A DNA stretch of 64,000 nt from JAAUTS01 sp034440395 (GCA_034440395.1 JAWXBW010000048.1:7323-71322), one strand, 5' to 3'; shown: positions 53,301 through 61,825, counted from the stretch's first letter. Notes: generated from the letters alone by a model not told the origin. Translations and numbers: made by a program.

Positions 53301-54185
53301 ATGAGCCATACTGAATTGAATGTATCCGTCAAGGATGTCACCGTAACCTATAATAATGGGAATACAGCACTCCACGATGCTTCTTTTCATTTAAACGCAG
53401 GAACTATTTGCGCCTTGGTCGGAGTCAATGGAAGTGGGAAATCTACTCTCTTTAAAGCTGTCATGGGGTTTGTTAGACCATCTCGGGGTGAGGTAACTAT
53501 TGCGGGCTTACCTATCCAGAAGGCTCAGAAAAAAAATTGGGTGGCTTATGTTCCTCAGGCCGAAGAAGTGGATTGGACGTTTCCTGTTAGCGTCGAGGAT
53601 GTGGTGATGATGGGGCGTTACGGTTATATGAATTTCCTCCGCATCCCTAGTAAGTCAGATAAACAGATCGTTCATGAAAGCTTGGAACGAGTTAAGATGT
53701 GGGAGTATCGTGACCGTCAAATCGGTGAGCTTAGTGGGGGGCAAAAAAAACGAGTCTTTTTAGCTCGCGCCCTAGCACAGCAAGGTAGGGTTATTTTGTT
53801 GGATGAACCGTTCACTGGAGTTGATGTTAAAACGGAAGAGGCCATTATTAACCTTCTGCGTGAAATGCGTCAGCAAGGTAACATCATGCTGGTATCTACG
53901 CACAATCTAGGATCTGTTCCAGATTTCTGTGATCAATGTGTGTTGATCAATAAAACCGTCTTAGCGGCTGGCCCGATCGAGACCACGTTTACGGAGGATA
54001 ATCTCACCCGAGCTTTTGGAGGCGTACTCCGTCACTTTCATTTTGATAAGTCAACCGTGGACGATAGCGATGGACGATCCGTTACCTTACTTACAGATGA
54101 TGAACGTCCGCTAGTGCTCGGACGGGGAGGGCATTTAGAACGCCGGACGGAATCTGAAGAAGAAACAAGCAGTAATCAGAAATGA
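53301..54185 (+). CDS. manganese/iron ABC transporter ATP-binding protein (MntB/SitB-like)
   Basis: ATPase partner of the metal importer. ALVGVNGSGKSTLFKAVMGF is Walker A, IGELSGGQKKRVFLARAL the signature, and VILLDEPFTGVDVKTEEAII Walker B; the switch His is in MLVSTHNLGSVPDF. AYVPQAEEVDWTFPVSVEDV is typical of Mn/Zn-type ATPases. The C-terminal 40 residues are a polar extension (RHFHFDKSTVDDSDGRSV...) beyond the usual length. It starts 12 bp after the binding protein and overlaps the first permease by 4 bp. Confidence 0.94.
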   Translation: MSHTELNVSVKDVTVTYNNGNTALHDASFHLNAGTICALVGVNGSGKSTLFKAVMGFVRPSRGEVTIAGLPIQKAQKKNWVAYVPQAEEVDWTFPVSVEDVVMMGRYGYMNFLRIPSKSDKQIVHESLERVKMWEYRDRQIGELSGGQKKRVFLARALAQQGRVILLDEPFTGVDVKTEEAIINLLREMRQQGNIMLVSTHNLGSVPDFCDQCVLINKTVLAAGPIETTFTEDNLTRAFGGVLRHFHFDKSTVDDSDGRSVTLLTDDERPLVLGRGGHLERRTESEEETSSNQK

Positions 54186-55048
54186 TACAAGAACTTCTCA
54201 TTCCTTTTCAATACGAGTACATGTTAAAAGCCATGTTCGTCAGCGCGCTTGTCGGTGGTGTCTGTGCTTTTCTTTCGTGTTTTGTGACGCTTAAGGGTTG
54301 GTCACTCATGGGGGATGCCCTTTCTCACTCAGTTGTTCCAGGTGTGGTTATTGCTTACATTATTGGATTACCCTTTGCTCTAGGAGCTTTTGTCTCGGGT
54401 ATGTTGGCATCCTTGGGAATGGGGATTGTTAAATCTAAAACACCCATTCGTGAAGATGCTGTGATGGGTATAGTCTTCACCAGCTTTTTTGCTCTAGGCG
54501 TTCTCCTCATCTCACTTTATCCAAGTAATGTTAGTCTGAAGGGAATCATCTTTGGTAACATGCTAGGTATTTCTGATTCAGATATTCTACAAGTGCTGAT
54601 TATCTCTTGTCTCAGCCTGACCGTCTTGGCTTTAAAATGGAAAGACTTGCTCCTCTTCTGTTTTGATCCCAATCAAGCGCGCTCCTTAGGCATGAATACG
54701 CACGTGCTCCACTTCACTTTACTCACACTTCTTTCAGTCACTGCCGTTGCCGCTCTGCAGGCGGTTGGAGCTTGTTTAGTGGTAGCCATGCTCGTGACTC
54801 CAGGCGCTACGGCCTATCTTTTAACAGACCGTTTTGGTAAAATGATCGGCCTAGCTAGTGCGTTGGGAACGCTTACTTCGTTCACAGGTGCCTACTTAAG
54901 TTACTTTTTTAATGGCTCAGTTGGGGGCTGCATTGTCGTGCTGCAAACACTGTTTTTTCTACTGGCTTTAGTCTTTGCACCCAAGCATGGAATTCTGGCC
55001 TCGAAACGAGCTACGAATAGGGTGCTGTATGCTGAGGTGAAAGCGTGA
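54182..55048 (+). CDS. manganese/iron ABC transporter permease, first subunit (SitC-like)
   Basis: A 288-residue ABC-3 family permease with about eight hydrophobic helices. YMLKAMFVSALVGGVCAFLS, LKGWSLMGDALSHSVVPGVV and GIVFTSFFALGVLLISLYPS are the family signatures (KGWSLMGDAxSHxVxPG). LAALQAVGACLVVAMLVTPGATAY-type segments are seen near 55% of the chain. It overlaps both neighbours by 4 bp. A second permease of the same family follows, so the complex is a heterodimer as in sitCD. Confidence 0.93.
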   Translation: MIQELLIPFQYEYMLKAMFVSALVGGVCAFLSCFVTLKGWSLMGDALSHSVVPGVVIAYIIGLPFALGAFVSGMLASLGMGIVKSKTPIREDAVMGIVFTSFFALGVLLISLYPSNVSLKGIIFGNMLGISDSDILQVLIISCLSLTVLALKWKDLLLFCFDPNQARSLGMNTHVLHFTLLTLLSVTAVAALQAVGACLVVAMLVTPGATAYLLTDRFGKMIGLASALGTLTSFTGAYLSYFFNGSVGGCIVVLQTLFFLLALVFAPKHGILASKRATNRVLYAEVKA

Positions 55049-55926
55049 AAGGGCTCGACCTATTTTTAGCTGATCCAACAGCACCTTTTCAGTATGGCTT
55101 CATGGTGCAAGCATTCATCGTCGCCACTTTGGTCGGGTCCGTCTGCGCAATACTCTCCTGCTACCTCGTGCTAAAAGGTTGGTCGCTCATGGGAGATGCT
55201 GTTTCGCACGCCGTTTTACCAGGTATTGTTCTGGCCTATATCGTGGGGTTACCATTGGCTCTAGGAGCCTTTGCCTCGGGACTGTTTTGTGCGATATCCA
55301 CGGGCTACATTAAAGCCAATAGCCGGGTTAAAGAGGACACCGTCATGGGTGTAGTCTTCACGGGAATGTTTGCGCTGGGTCTGATCATGGTATCTAAAAC
55401 AGAATCAGATATACATCTCATGCACATTTTATTTGGAAGTCTTCTAGGCATTCCCCGTGCCCAAGTGGTGCAGACTTTGTGGATAGGAGGCCTTGTGCTG
55501 GCTACCCTCGCAATTATGCGCAAGGATTTAATGCTCTTTTGTTTTGACCCTCGTCATGCTCGCAGTATAGGGCTGAACACAACGATGCTTAATTATACCC
55601 TATTGTCTTTGTTAGCCCTAACCATTGTCATTTCCATGCAAGCTGTTGGCGTCATTCTTGTGATTGCTATGCTCATTACACCGGGTTGCGTAGCCTATCT
55701 TCTTACCACTAGATTTGAAAAAATGATGATTATCGCTCTCGTTAGTTCGGTGCTTTCATGCTTATTGGGGACATACGTTAGTTTTTTTATCGATGGTGCA
55801 ACAGGTGCCTGTATTGTGCTGGTGCAAGGCATGCAGTTTCTTCTGGCCATGCTGATTTCCCCGAGGCACGGCTTACTTAAAAAGTATTTCTTTACAATAA
55901 ATTTTGATAAGAAGCCGTTATTTTAA
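55045..55926 (+). CDS. manganese/iron ABC transporter permease, second subunit (SitD-like)
   Basis: A 293-residue ABC-3 permease. GFMVQAFIVATLVGSVCAIL, LKGWSLMGDAVSHAVLPGIV and AVGVILVIAMLITPGCVAYL match its upstream neighbour, and the two are clear paralogues. It starts with GTG in a GTGA overlap with the first permease, which argues for translational coupling. This completes a four-gene set: binding protein, ATPase and two permeases. A metal ATPase gene follows on the same strand. Confidence 0.93.
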   Translation: MKGLDLFLADPTAPFQYGFMVQAFIVATLVGSVCAILSCYLVLKGWSLMGDAVSHAVLPGIVLAYIVGLPLALGAFASGLFCAISTGYIKANSRVKEDTVMGVVFTGMFALGLIMVSKTESDIHLMHILFGSLLGIPRAQVVQTLWIGGLVLATLAIMRKDLMLFCFDPRHARSIGLNTTMLNYTLLSLLALTIVISMQAVGVILVIAMLITPGCVAYLLTTRFEKMMIIALVSSVLSCLLGTYVSFFIDGATGACIVLVQGMQFLLAMLISPRHGLLKKYFFTINFDKKPLF

Positions 55927-55961
55927 AATAGAGAAATCCCTTGCAGACTAGGATTCATTCT

Positions 55962-55986
55962 CATGATTATTGAAAAATAATTCATG
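55962..55986. promoter_or_regulatory. inverted repeat before the metal-ATPase gene
   Basis: CATGATTATT (55962-55971), GAAA, then AATAAT-T-CATG (55976-55986) form a 10-bp dyad with one extra T. The only in-frame TTG start for the longest form of the P-type ATPase gene lies in its centre (55970). The AT-rich dyad resembles Fur/PerR-type sites only loosely. It suggests either an operator with the true start downstream (e.g. GTG at 56054) or a fortuitous repeat. TTGCAG at 55941-55946 could be part of a promoter. Confidence 0.4.
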
Positions 55987-58342
55987 GATTCTTGCGTCTA
56001 GTATTTACTTTCCAGTCTTTATTCATGTTAAGCTATTCTTAGATCATTTTTTCGTGACCCCTCAAAATAATAATGGAGATCCTCGTTTGGAAGGTTTAGC
56101 GCGTTTCCTAGAAAAGGAGGCGGGTTTGGAAGCTGTCCTAGTGGATTTAAAAACAGGGCGTCTTTCCTTAGCGACCCTAGGCCCTGTCGATCATGAGGAA
56201 CTTAAGCGGCACCTAGCGGCAGCTCTAGCTGAAATCAAAAACACCTGGGATGATCCGCAGCAAGTCGCGCTCCATTCCAAGCTGAGCTTACGTCGAATAA
56301 AAAATGAGTGGCTCTTGGAAAAACCTACCTGCCCAACCGCTCCACTTTTTTGGGTCTGGCGGGACATGCCTTGGCCTGAGGCTCCAGAACCAGAGGAGAC
56401 AGGAGAGGAATGGCGTCAACTAGCATGGCAGGCCGGAATTTGTGGTTTGTTCTTAGTTCTTGGATTTGTGTTAGGACAATTTTTTGAGGTGCCACGCGCC
56501 TACGTGATTGCTTGCTATGCGGTGTCTATTTTGGCTGGTGGTTGGGATGCCGCCATTGATGCGTGGGCGCGGATTAAAAAACGCGAGCTGGATATTCATT
56601 TCCTGATGTTGGCGGTGGCCAGCGGTGCCGTCGCCATAGGAGCTTGGGCGGAAGGTGCTTTATTGCTTTTTCTTTTTTCGCTTTCGGCAGCACTCGAACA
56701 TTTCGCCCTGCACCGAACAAAGCGAGAAATTAATGCACTTTTCCAATCGGCTCCGAAGCAAGCGATTCGGCTCACTCCAGACGGCCAAGAGCAAGAGGTT
56801 CCTGTGGAGAAAATAGTGGTCGGGGACTGCGTACGGGTGAAGCCAGGAGATGTGTTCCCAGTAGATGCAGAAGTCCTGACGGGAGAGACAGCCGCAGATG
56901 AGTCCAACTTAACGGGGGAATCCATTCCCATTACGAAACGAGTTGGTGACGAGGTGTTAAGCGGAACCATCAATCTATGGGGATCGGTGGATGCGCGTGT
57001 GCTGCGGCCAGCTTCTTCCAGTGCCTTAGCCAAAATTATTCGACTGATACAAGAGGCACGACATCTTAAAGCACCTAGCCAGAAATTTACGGATCGATTC
57101 GGAACACGCTACACCCAAATTATTTTAGCTGCAGTCGTGGTGATGTTTGTCATTTGGCATTGGGGCTTAGGCTTGCCCGCATTTCAAGCAACGGCTGACG
57201 GGGGGGACTCCGCTTTTTACCGTGCCATGACCTTGCTCGTTGTGGCGAGCCCTTGCGCTTTAGTGCTGTCGATACCATCGGCTATTTTGGCCGCCATTGC
57301 TTGGGGTGCGCGTCATGGGATTCTTTTCCGAGGCGGAGCGGCGATAGAACGCTTAGCGGAAGTCAAGGTGGTAGCCTTAGATAAAACAGGCACGCTGACC
57401 ACGGGAGACTTACAGGTCATCGCAGTGGAGAGTTTTCCTGTGGGGCAAGAAAAAGAGATTCTACAACTAGCCGTAGCTTTGGAACAAAAAGCGAATCATC
57501 CTATTGCTCGAGCTATCTTGCGACATGGAAAATTACAAGGGGTGGAAGTCAAAATGCTCGAGGACTTCCAATCGCTAAATGGCTACGGAATTAAAGGGCG
57601 ATACGACGGCGGGGTGTGTGTTTTAGGGAGACGTGAGCTTCTAGGGGGTGGCAAGCTGGCGGAACTCGTGGCGGAAATTCCATTGCCTCCCGGTGGGTTT
57701 ACGGAGGTCTGGGTTTTACGGGAGTCTTTATTAGGACGTATTTTACTACAAGATAAAATCCGAGAAGAGTCAGGAGCCGTTTTACATGAGCTTAGGGAGC
57801 TCGGCTTGCATACGATTATGTTGACGGGAGATCGTTTGGAAGTGGCTCAATCCGTAGCGGCCGAATTAGAAATTAGTGAGATTCGAGCTGGGCTGAAGCC
57901 AGCGGAAAAAGTAAGTGCGATTGAAGAGATTATAAAATCTGGACGCGTCGTGGCGATGGTGGGTGACGGCGTGAATGATGCGCCTTGTCTAGCTGTGGCG
58001 GATGTGGGTGTAGCCATGGGAGCGCGAGGAAGTGATGCTGCCATGGAAGAGAGTGAAGTTGTTTTAATGCGGGACAGGATAGATCTTTTCCTAGACGCCT
58101 ATCGTTTAAGCGTGAGAGCACGATCTGTCATCCGGCAAAACCTCGTGATCTCCTTAGGCACCGTAATGGTCATGGTGATCTTGTCCTTAGGTGGATGGGT
58201 GACACTGCCCATTGGCGTGATAGCTCACGAAGGGAGCACGGTGCTAGTTTGCTTAAACAGTTTGAGACTACTTTTTCATCGTAATAAATCTGAAGATAAG
58301 AAAGGCAGGGGAATGGGGGAAAAGTTGAAGGTTGAAAGTTAA
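55970..58342 (+). CDS. P1B-type heavy-metal translocating ATPase, SPC/HEGST (P1B-4-like)
   Basis: A membrane metal pump. From the long start, 790 residues. Phosphorylation motif is VVALDKTGTLTTGDL (Asp ~471), TGES lies in ESNLTGESIPITKR, and MVGDGVNDAPCL closes the hinge. The transmembrane metal site VVASPCALVLS (SPC, ~427-429) and the late AHEGSTVLVCLNSLRLL (HEGST ~753) identify subgroup P1B-4, which moves Co, Zn or Fe(II) out of the cell. The N-terminus holds a degenerate HMA-like stretch (LEAVLVDLKTGRLSLATL) without CxxC. TTG 55970 is uncertain and GTG 56054 is an alternative. It follows the Mn/Fe importer, so Fe or Mn balance is suggested. Confidence 0.9.
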   Translation: MKNNSWILASSIYFPVFIHVKLFLDHFFVTPQNNNGDPRLEGLARFLEKEAGLEAVLVDLKTGRLSLATLGPVDHEELKRHLAAALAEIKNTWDDPQQVALHSKLSLRRIKNEWLLEKPTCPTAPLFWVWRDMPWPEAPEPEETGEEWRQLAWQAGICGLFLVLGFVLGQFFEVPRAYVIACYAVSILAGGWDAAIDAWARIKKRELDIHFLMLAVASGAVAIGAWAEGALLLFLFSLSAALEHFALHRTKREINALFQSAPKQAIRLTPDGQEQEVPVEKIVVGDCVRVKPGDVFPVDAEVLTGETAADESNLTGESIPITKRVGDEVLSGTINLWGSVDARVLRPASSSALAKIIRLIQEARHLKAPSQKFTDRFGTRYTQIILAAVVVMFVIWHWGLGLPAFQATADGGDSAFYRAMTLLVVASPCALVLSIPSAILAAIAWGARHGILFRGGAAIERLAEVKVVALDKTGTLTTGDLQVIAVESFPVGQEKEILQLAVALEQKANHPIARAILRHGKLQGVEVKMLEDFQSLNGYGIKGRYDGGVCVLGRRELLGGGKLAELVAEIPLPPGGFTEVWVLRESLLGRILLQDKIREESGAVLHELRELGLHTIMLTGDRLEVAQSVAAELEISEIRAGLKPAEKVSAIEEIIKSGRVVAMVGDGVNDAPCLAVADVGVAMGARGSDAAMEESEVVLMRDRIDLFLDAYRLSVRARSVIRQNLVISLGTVMVMVILSLGGWVTLPIGVIAHEGSTVLVCLNSLRLLFHRNKSEDKKGRGMGEKLKVES

Positions 58343-58347
58343 AGGTG

Positions 58348-58389
58348 GGGACGTGTAGGACTTATAACTCCTATACGTCCCAAAAGTCC
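58348..58389. repeat. 9-bp tandem repeat array with inverted-repeat hairpin (left copy)
   Basis: Four 9-bp units TGTAGGACT, TATAACTCC, TATACGTCC, CAAAAGTCC occupy 58354-58389. GGGACGTGTAGGA (58348-58360) and TCCTATACGTCCC (58369-58381) form a 13-bp inverted repeat with one G-U pair around an 8-nt loop. No T-run follows, so it does not look like an ordinary terminator for the upstream ATPase gene. The same 9-bp repeat type occurs at 58827-58889. Confidence 0.6.
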
Positions 58390-58452
58390 CCTGTGAGCTT
58401 TTCAGAAGGCTCTACGGAAGGATCCGTTTTAGGTGGCTGAGTGGGCTTGAGA

Positions 58453-58786
58453 TTAGTGAGGTTTAGTGAGAGTTACCAGAAACTCGCTGAGGCCAATTGC
58501 GGAAGCGGATTCTGAGAGCGGGTAGGATTTTCCTTCTGGTATAAGGAAGGTGCTGCAGGTGGCTCCAAGGGTTTTGATGCTCTCAAGGAAGGCAGGACTA
58601 AGCTTCGGGGAAAGAGTGCGCTTAATCTCAATAGCGTGGATTTCTCCAGAGGTGGATTCAAGAATAAGATCGATTTCCGCTCCAGCCTGAGTGCGGTAGT
58701 AACTGCATGACGTAGTAGGCGGAACGAGGGAGAGGATTTGCTCAATGCAGTAGCCTTCCCTTGTTAAAATGAAGGAATTAATTCCT
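58453..58786 (-). pseudogene. C-terminal fragment of an AAA-type ATPase with DUF4143 domain
   Basis: On the minus strand an open frame without start codon runs from about 58786 to a TAA at 58453. It reads EGYCIEQILSLVPPTTSCSY, YRTQAGAEIDLILESTSGEI, HAIEIKRTLSPKLSPAFLES, IKTLGATCSTFLIPEGKSYP. This is the end of DUF4143-containing ATPases: E(S/G)xxxEQLL, fYRTxxGaEIDLvie, aIEIKRsxxPKLs and ifxxPxgxsYPL are the usual elements. The ATP-binding N-terminal part is absent, so the gene is truncated. It lies between two 9-bp repeat arrays (58348-58389 and 58827-58889). Confidence 0.75.
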
Positions 58787-58826
58787 TATTTACAAGTCAA
58801 AATATAGAGTCTTTACCGAAATCAAC

Positions 58827-58889
58827 TATGGAACCTGTGAGACTTATGGTATCTATGAGACCTATGGGACCTATAAGCCCCATAAGTCT
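58827..58889. repeat. 9-bp tandem repeat array (right copy)
   Basis: Seven imperfect 9-bp units follow each other: TATGGAACC, TGTGAGACT, TATGGTATC, TATGAGACC, TATGGGACC, TATAAGCCC, CATAAGTCT. The consensus is close to TATRRGACC. With the related array at 58348-58389 it brackets the ATPase remnant. The rest of the stretch from 58890 to 59037, and from 58390 to 58452, shows no recognisable gene. Confidence 0.7.
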
Positions 58890-59037
58890 TTTTCCAGTTT
58901 CTTAGCGTGAAACATCTCAGCTTTGCTTAAAGTGAACAAAAAACTATTTAGTACAAATGAAGCGTTAGCCGATTTTGGATTTTAAGAACCTTTCATTTCA
59001 AGATTGCGGTTTTAGGTGGTATGCCTAACTGTGATGT

Positions 59038-59520
59038 GTGTCTTTATTTCGTTATCATGATGACAATCTAAGTCCTGAGCTGATCTTGCTTAAGACAATC
59101 CCTTTCTTTTCCACCCTCAAAACGCGTGAACTCCACGTATTAGAGCCTATCCTGCATGAGCGCACCTATATGGAGGATGAAGTTGTTTTCGAGGAGGGTG
59201 ATGAAGGGTTAGGGATGTATCTTGTTTTAGAGGGTGAAATTAAAGTCGTGCGTAAAGCCATGATCGGAACGAAAGAGGTTACTCGCCTGGGAGTGGGCAG
59301 TTTCTTTGGAGAACTTTCGTTGCTCGATGGTGGTCCACGCTCGGCCACGGCTGTGGCGTCACAGCCCAGCAGGCTTTATGGTTTTTTCAGGCCAGAATTT
59401 TTAGAGATCATGGACAAACATCATAAAATCGGAGCTAAGATTAGTTTTCAACTCGCTCGGTTATCAGCATCACGTCTGCGGCACACCTTAAATGGCACAC
59501 AACCCAGCGGAGTGTTTTAA
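59038..59520 (+). CDS. cyclic-nucleotide-binding domain protein
   Basis: A 160-residue protein that is only a cNMP-binding beta-barrel, without the helix-turn-helix of CRP. PFFSTLKTRELHVLEPILHE, then VVFEEGDEGLGMYLVLEGEI and VGSFFGELSLLDGGPRSATA show the barrel and phosphate-binding cassette (FGELxLL....RSAT), which carries the expected Glu and Arg. It starts with GTG. It probably acts as a sensor module for a partner. The permease gene follows 2 bp after the stop, so the two are co-transcribed. Confidence 0.87.
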   Translation: MSLFRYHDDNLSPELILLKTIPFFSTLKTRELHVLEPILHERTYMEDEVVFEEGDEGLGMYLVLEGEIKVVRKAMIGTKEVTRLGVGSFFGELSLLDGGPRSATAVASQPSRLYGFFRPEFLEIMDKHHKIGAKISFQLARLSASRLRHTLNGTQPSGVF

Positions 59521-59522
59521 GG

Positions 59523-60683
59523 ATGAACGCTAGTGGGTTGAAAAAAAAAGACTCGGGTCTAGAGCATCCGATGGTTTGGGTGGGTGTATTTTCTGCTACG
59601 CTTTTGGCGGTTTACCTGTGTGATTTGATGTGGTGGATTTCTATTCCTTTAGTTATCTCTGTCGTCCTTTATTATGTTTTTCTACCTATGATTGAATGGC
59701 TAGAGCGGCGAGGGCTCATTTATGAAAAGGCACTCTGGATATTCATTCTCGTTCTCAGTTTGCTCATGTTGATATTGCTCCCAGCACTACTCTATTGGGT
59801 TACGGATCAGCTTTATCAAATCCAAACAAAGCTCCCCCTCGTTCTTACCCGGGTCAATGACGCTATTATCCAGGGCTTAAGCAATGTCGAGCATCGCTTC
59901 CCTTGGTTGCATGATGCTGATGTTGCCCAAAAGATGACGGATAAAATGGCCCTGCTCAAAGAAAGCTTTTTGGACAACGCACTACCGCACCTTGTTATCT
60001 ATGTCTTGCACTGGGTTCCTTGTATGTTGTTGGTTCCTTACCTGACCTTCTTCTTATTAAAGGATGCGCATAAATTTAAAAAACTACTCATGCGCGGTGT
60101 TCCCAACGCTTTTTTTGAAAAAGTCTTACTTTTGTTTCACCGTATTGATACCCAGATAAAAAAATATTTCTGTGGGCTCATGGCCATGACAGTGTTGGAC
60201 ACAGTTAGCTTAGCCCTAGGTCTTTGGGTGATCGGTTTAAACTTCGGCGTGTTTGGTGTGGTGCCTTCCTTTTTCTTGGGGCTGCTCTGTGCGGTGTTTT
60301 CGTGGCTACCTTTTGTCGGCTCTATTTTAGGCTGCGTCATTATTGTGCTGGTTTGTGTGGTACAAAGCCCTGAGCCCGCCTGGATTATATTTTGGTCTGT
60401 CGCTCTCTTTATAACGGTGCGTCTGTTGGATGATTTTATCTACACGCCGCTAACTATCGGACGCTCCCTAAGTGTGCATCCTTTGGTGACGGTTTTGATT
60501 ATTTTTGCTGGCGGCTTTGTTGGGGGTGTTACGGGCCTTTTACTCGTCATGCCGCTCTTGGGAGTGTGTATGGTCTTAGGTGAAATTTTTGGTCAAGTTT
60601 GGTTCGATGCCCGTTTACGCGCTCGCTATCATCTTTCCCACCAGTTAAAATTACGAGTGGCTAGACTTGGCTTGTTTGAGTAA
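59523..60683 (+). CDS. AI-2E-family (PerM-like) membrane permease
   Basis: A 386-residue membrane protein with the PerM/AI-2E_transport fold. Two N-terminal helices (VGVFSATLLAVYLCDLMWWI, LVISVVLYYVFLPMIEWLER) and a long cytoplasmic or amphipathic region around 100-150 come first. VPYLTFFLLKDAHKFKKLLM follows, which is the signature (PFLxFFLLKD). Further helices end LDDFIYTPLTIGRSLSVHPL (DxxxxTPLxxGrsxxxHPL). Substrates of the family vary (autoinducer, Na+/Li+, others), so no specific role is assigned. It is preceded directly by the cNMP-binding protein. Confidence 0.9.
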   Translation: MNASGLKKKDSGLEHPMVWVGVFSATLLAVYLCDLMWWISIPLVISVVLYYVFLPMIEWLERRGLIYEKALWIFILVLSLLMLILLPALLYWVTDQLYQIQTKLPLVLTRVNDAIIQGLSNVEHRFPWLHDADVAQKMTDKMALLKESFLDNALPHLVIYVLHWVPCMLLVPYLTFFLLKDAHKFKKLLMRGVPNAFFEKVLLLFHRIDTQIKKYFCGLMAMTVLDTVSLALGLWVIGLNFGVFGVVPSFFLGLLCAVFSWLPFVGSILGCVIIVLVCVVQSPEPAWIIFWSVALFITVRLLDDFIYTPLTIGRSLSVHPLVTVLIIFAGGFVGGVTGLLLVMPLLGVCMVLGEIFGQVWFDARLRARYHLSHQLKLRVARLGLFE

Positions 60684-60784
60684 AGTCATGCCGATTGCAT
60701 GACGATAAGAAGGCGGAGTAGTTGGTGAAGTTTTATTATCATGTGACTTGCCACCATAAGGGAAACTTGCTTAACATATAGGTT

Positions 60785-61093
60785 ATGAGCAATACCCTAG
60801 TTACTAAAGATAAGTTAGTTGATGATGTTAAAGAAGTGATCGCAGATGCTGAAGCTCTAGTGCGTGCCACAGCAGATGACCTTTCCGTAAAGGCTAAAGA
60901 AGCCCGTGCTAAGCTCTCCGTTAAATTGGAGTCAACCAAAGTGCAGCTTAAAGAACTAGAGGCTGTCGTTAAACAAAAAACCGCTGAAGGCGCCAAGGAA
61001 ACAGACCGTGTTATTCGTGACCATCCCTATGAGTCCATCGGGGTAGCTTTAGGAGTTGGTCTTTTGATTGGTATTCTTCTCAACCGCAAATAA
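60785..61093 (+). CDS. DUF883 / YqjD-ElaB-like tail-anchored protein
   Basis: A 102-residue protein: a long amphipathic helix of Val, Lys and Ala (DDVKEVIADAEALVRATADD) and a C-terminal DHPYESIGVALGVGLLIGIL plus LNRK membrane anchor. The PxxSxGxAxGxGxLxG(x)LL glycine-zipper anchor is diagnostic of DUF883. E. coli YqjD binds ribosomes at the membrane in stationary phase, so a stress role is plausible. It begins a three-gene set (60785-61825) like yqjD-yqjE-yqjK. Confidence 0.9.
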   Translation: MSNTLVTKDKLVDDVKEVIADAEALVRATADDLSVKAKEARAKLSVKLESTKVQLKELEAVVKQKTAEGAKETDRVIRDHPYESIGVALGVGLLIGILLNRK

Positions 61094-61095
61094 GC

Positions 61096-61488
61096 ATGTT
61101 TTTTTCCAGCAAATCAAACGAGGGAGGTCTCTTAGGCCTCTTACGTAAGTTCGCTTTACAATTAGTCAGCCTTCTCGAAACGAGAGCTGAACTAGTTGCG
61201 GTAGAGTTCCGCGAGGAAAAAATCAGATTAGTTAAAATCTTAATCTGGAGTTCTACCACTTTGTTTCTGGCGGCGATCGGATTAGTTATGCTGACCATGA
61301 CCATCCTGTTTTCTATCTGGGATAATGAACAATATAGGATAATTGCCCTGAGCATATTTACCTTATTCTACTTAAGCGGATCTGTCTTTGGATTCGTTAT
61401 GATGAAAAAGTTGCTTTTGGAAGGTGAGTTGCCCTTTGCTGAAACGATTAACCAGCTAAAAAAAGATAAATTCACTTTAGAACCCTAG
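61096..61488 (+). CDS. YqjE / holin-X family membrane protein
   Basis: A 130-residue protein with two membrane helices (IWSSTTLFLAAIGLVMLTMT and SIFTLFYLSGSVFGFVMMKK). An N-terminal amphipathic stretch contains the family hallmark LETRAELVAVEFREEKIRLV. This matches YqjE-like/phage holin family (Hol3-superfamily) proteins that often follow YqjD. Its molecular role is not established. It starts 2 bp after the DUF883 gene stop and lies 4 bp before the third gene. Confidence 0.87.
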   Translation: MFFSSKSNEGGLLGLLRKFALQLVSLLETRAELVAVEFREEKIRLVKILIWSSTTLFLAAIGLVMLTMTILFSIWDNEQYRIIALSIFTLFYLSGSVFGFVMMKKLLLEGELPFAETINQLKKDKFTLEP

Positions 61489-61492
61489 CTCC

Positions 61493-61825
61493 ATGAAAGC
61501 TGCTTCAGTAAGTTTAAAGCAACAAAAAGCTCATCTCCTCTTGCGTTGTGAAACGGAACGTTACATTTTAAGTTCCACCTGCGTCCAATTACAACAATCC
61601 ATGACGTGGTGGGATATGGGTTACACACTGGCCTCGGCCTTTGCTCCGAAAGCTAAACTACTTTTACCCGTTGTTGCTATGGTGCTGGGATCACGGCTCG
61701 GTTCCTTAGGTCAGGTAGGAAGCATCGTTTCTAAACTCATTATGGGCTGGCAATTTTTTCAAAAAATAAGGTCTGCTTCAAGTTCGCTTGATCTGCCTGC
61801 TTTATTTAAGCGTTTAAAAGGCTAG
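61493..61825 (+). CDS. YqjK-like hypothetical protein
   Basis: A 110-residue protein. The first half is hydrophilic and helical (LKQQKAHLLLRCETERYILS), and the second half contains a possible membrane-associated helix (LLLPVVAMVLGSRLGSLGQV) and ends PALFKRLKG. It resembles the third gene of yqjDEK-type clusters mostly by position; sequence alone does not prove it. Function unknown. A terminator-like hairpin follows at 61850-61874. Confidence 0.75.
   Translation: MKAASVSLKQQKAHLLLRCETERYILSSTCVQLQQSMTWWDMGYTLASAFAPKAKLLLPVVAMVLGSRLGSLGQVGSIVSKLIMGWQFFQKIRSASSSLDLPALFKRLKG

Noticed and set aside
58473..58745. A 90-codon minus-strand frame in the DUF4143 region
   Set aside because: It is an out-of-frame shadow; the neighbouring frame carries the clear DUF4143 sequence.
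58899..58918. Partial parS-like sequence (TTAGCGTGAAACA)
   Set aside because: Only the right half of the TGTTTCACGTGAAACA palindrome is present and the left half mismatches, so it cannot be called a ParB site.
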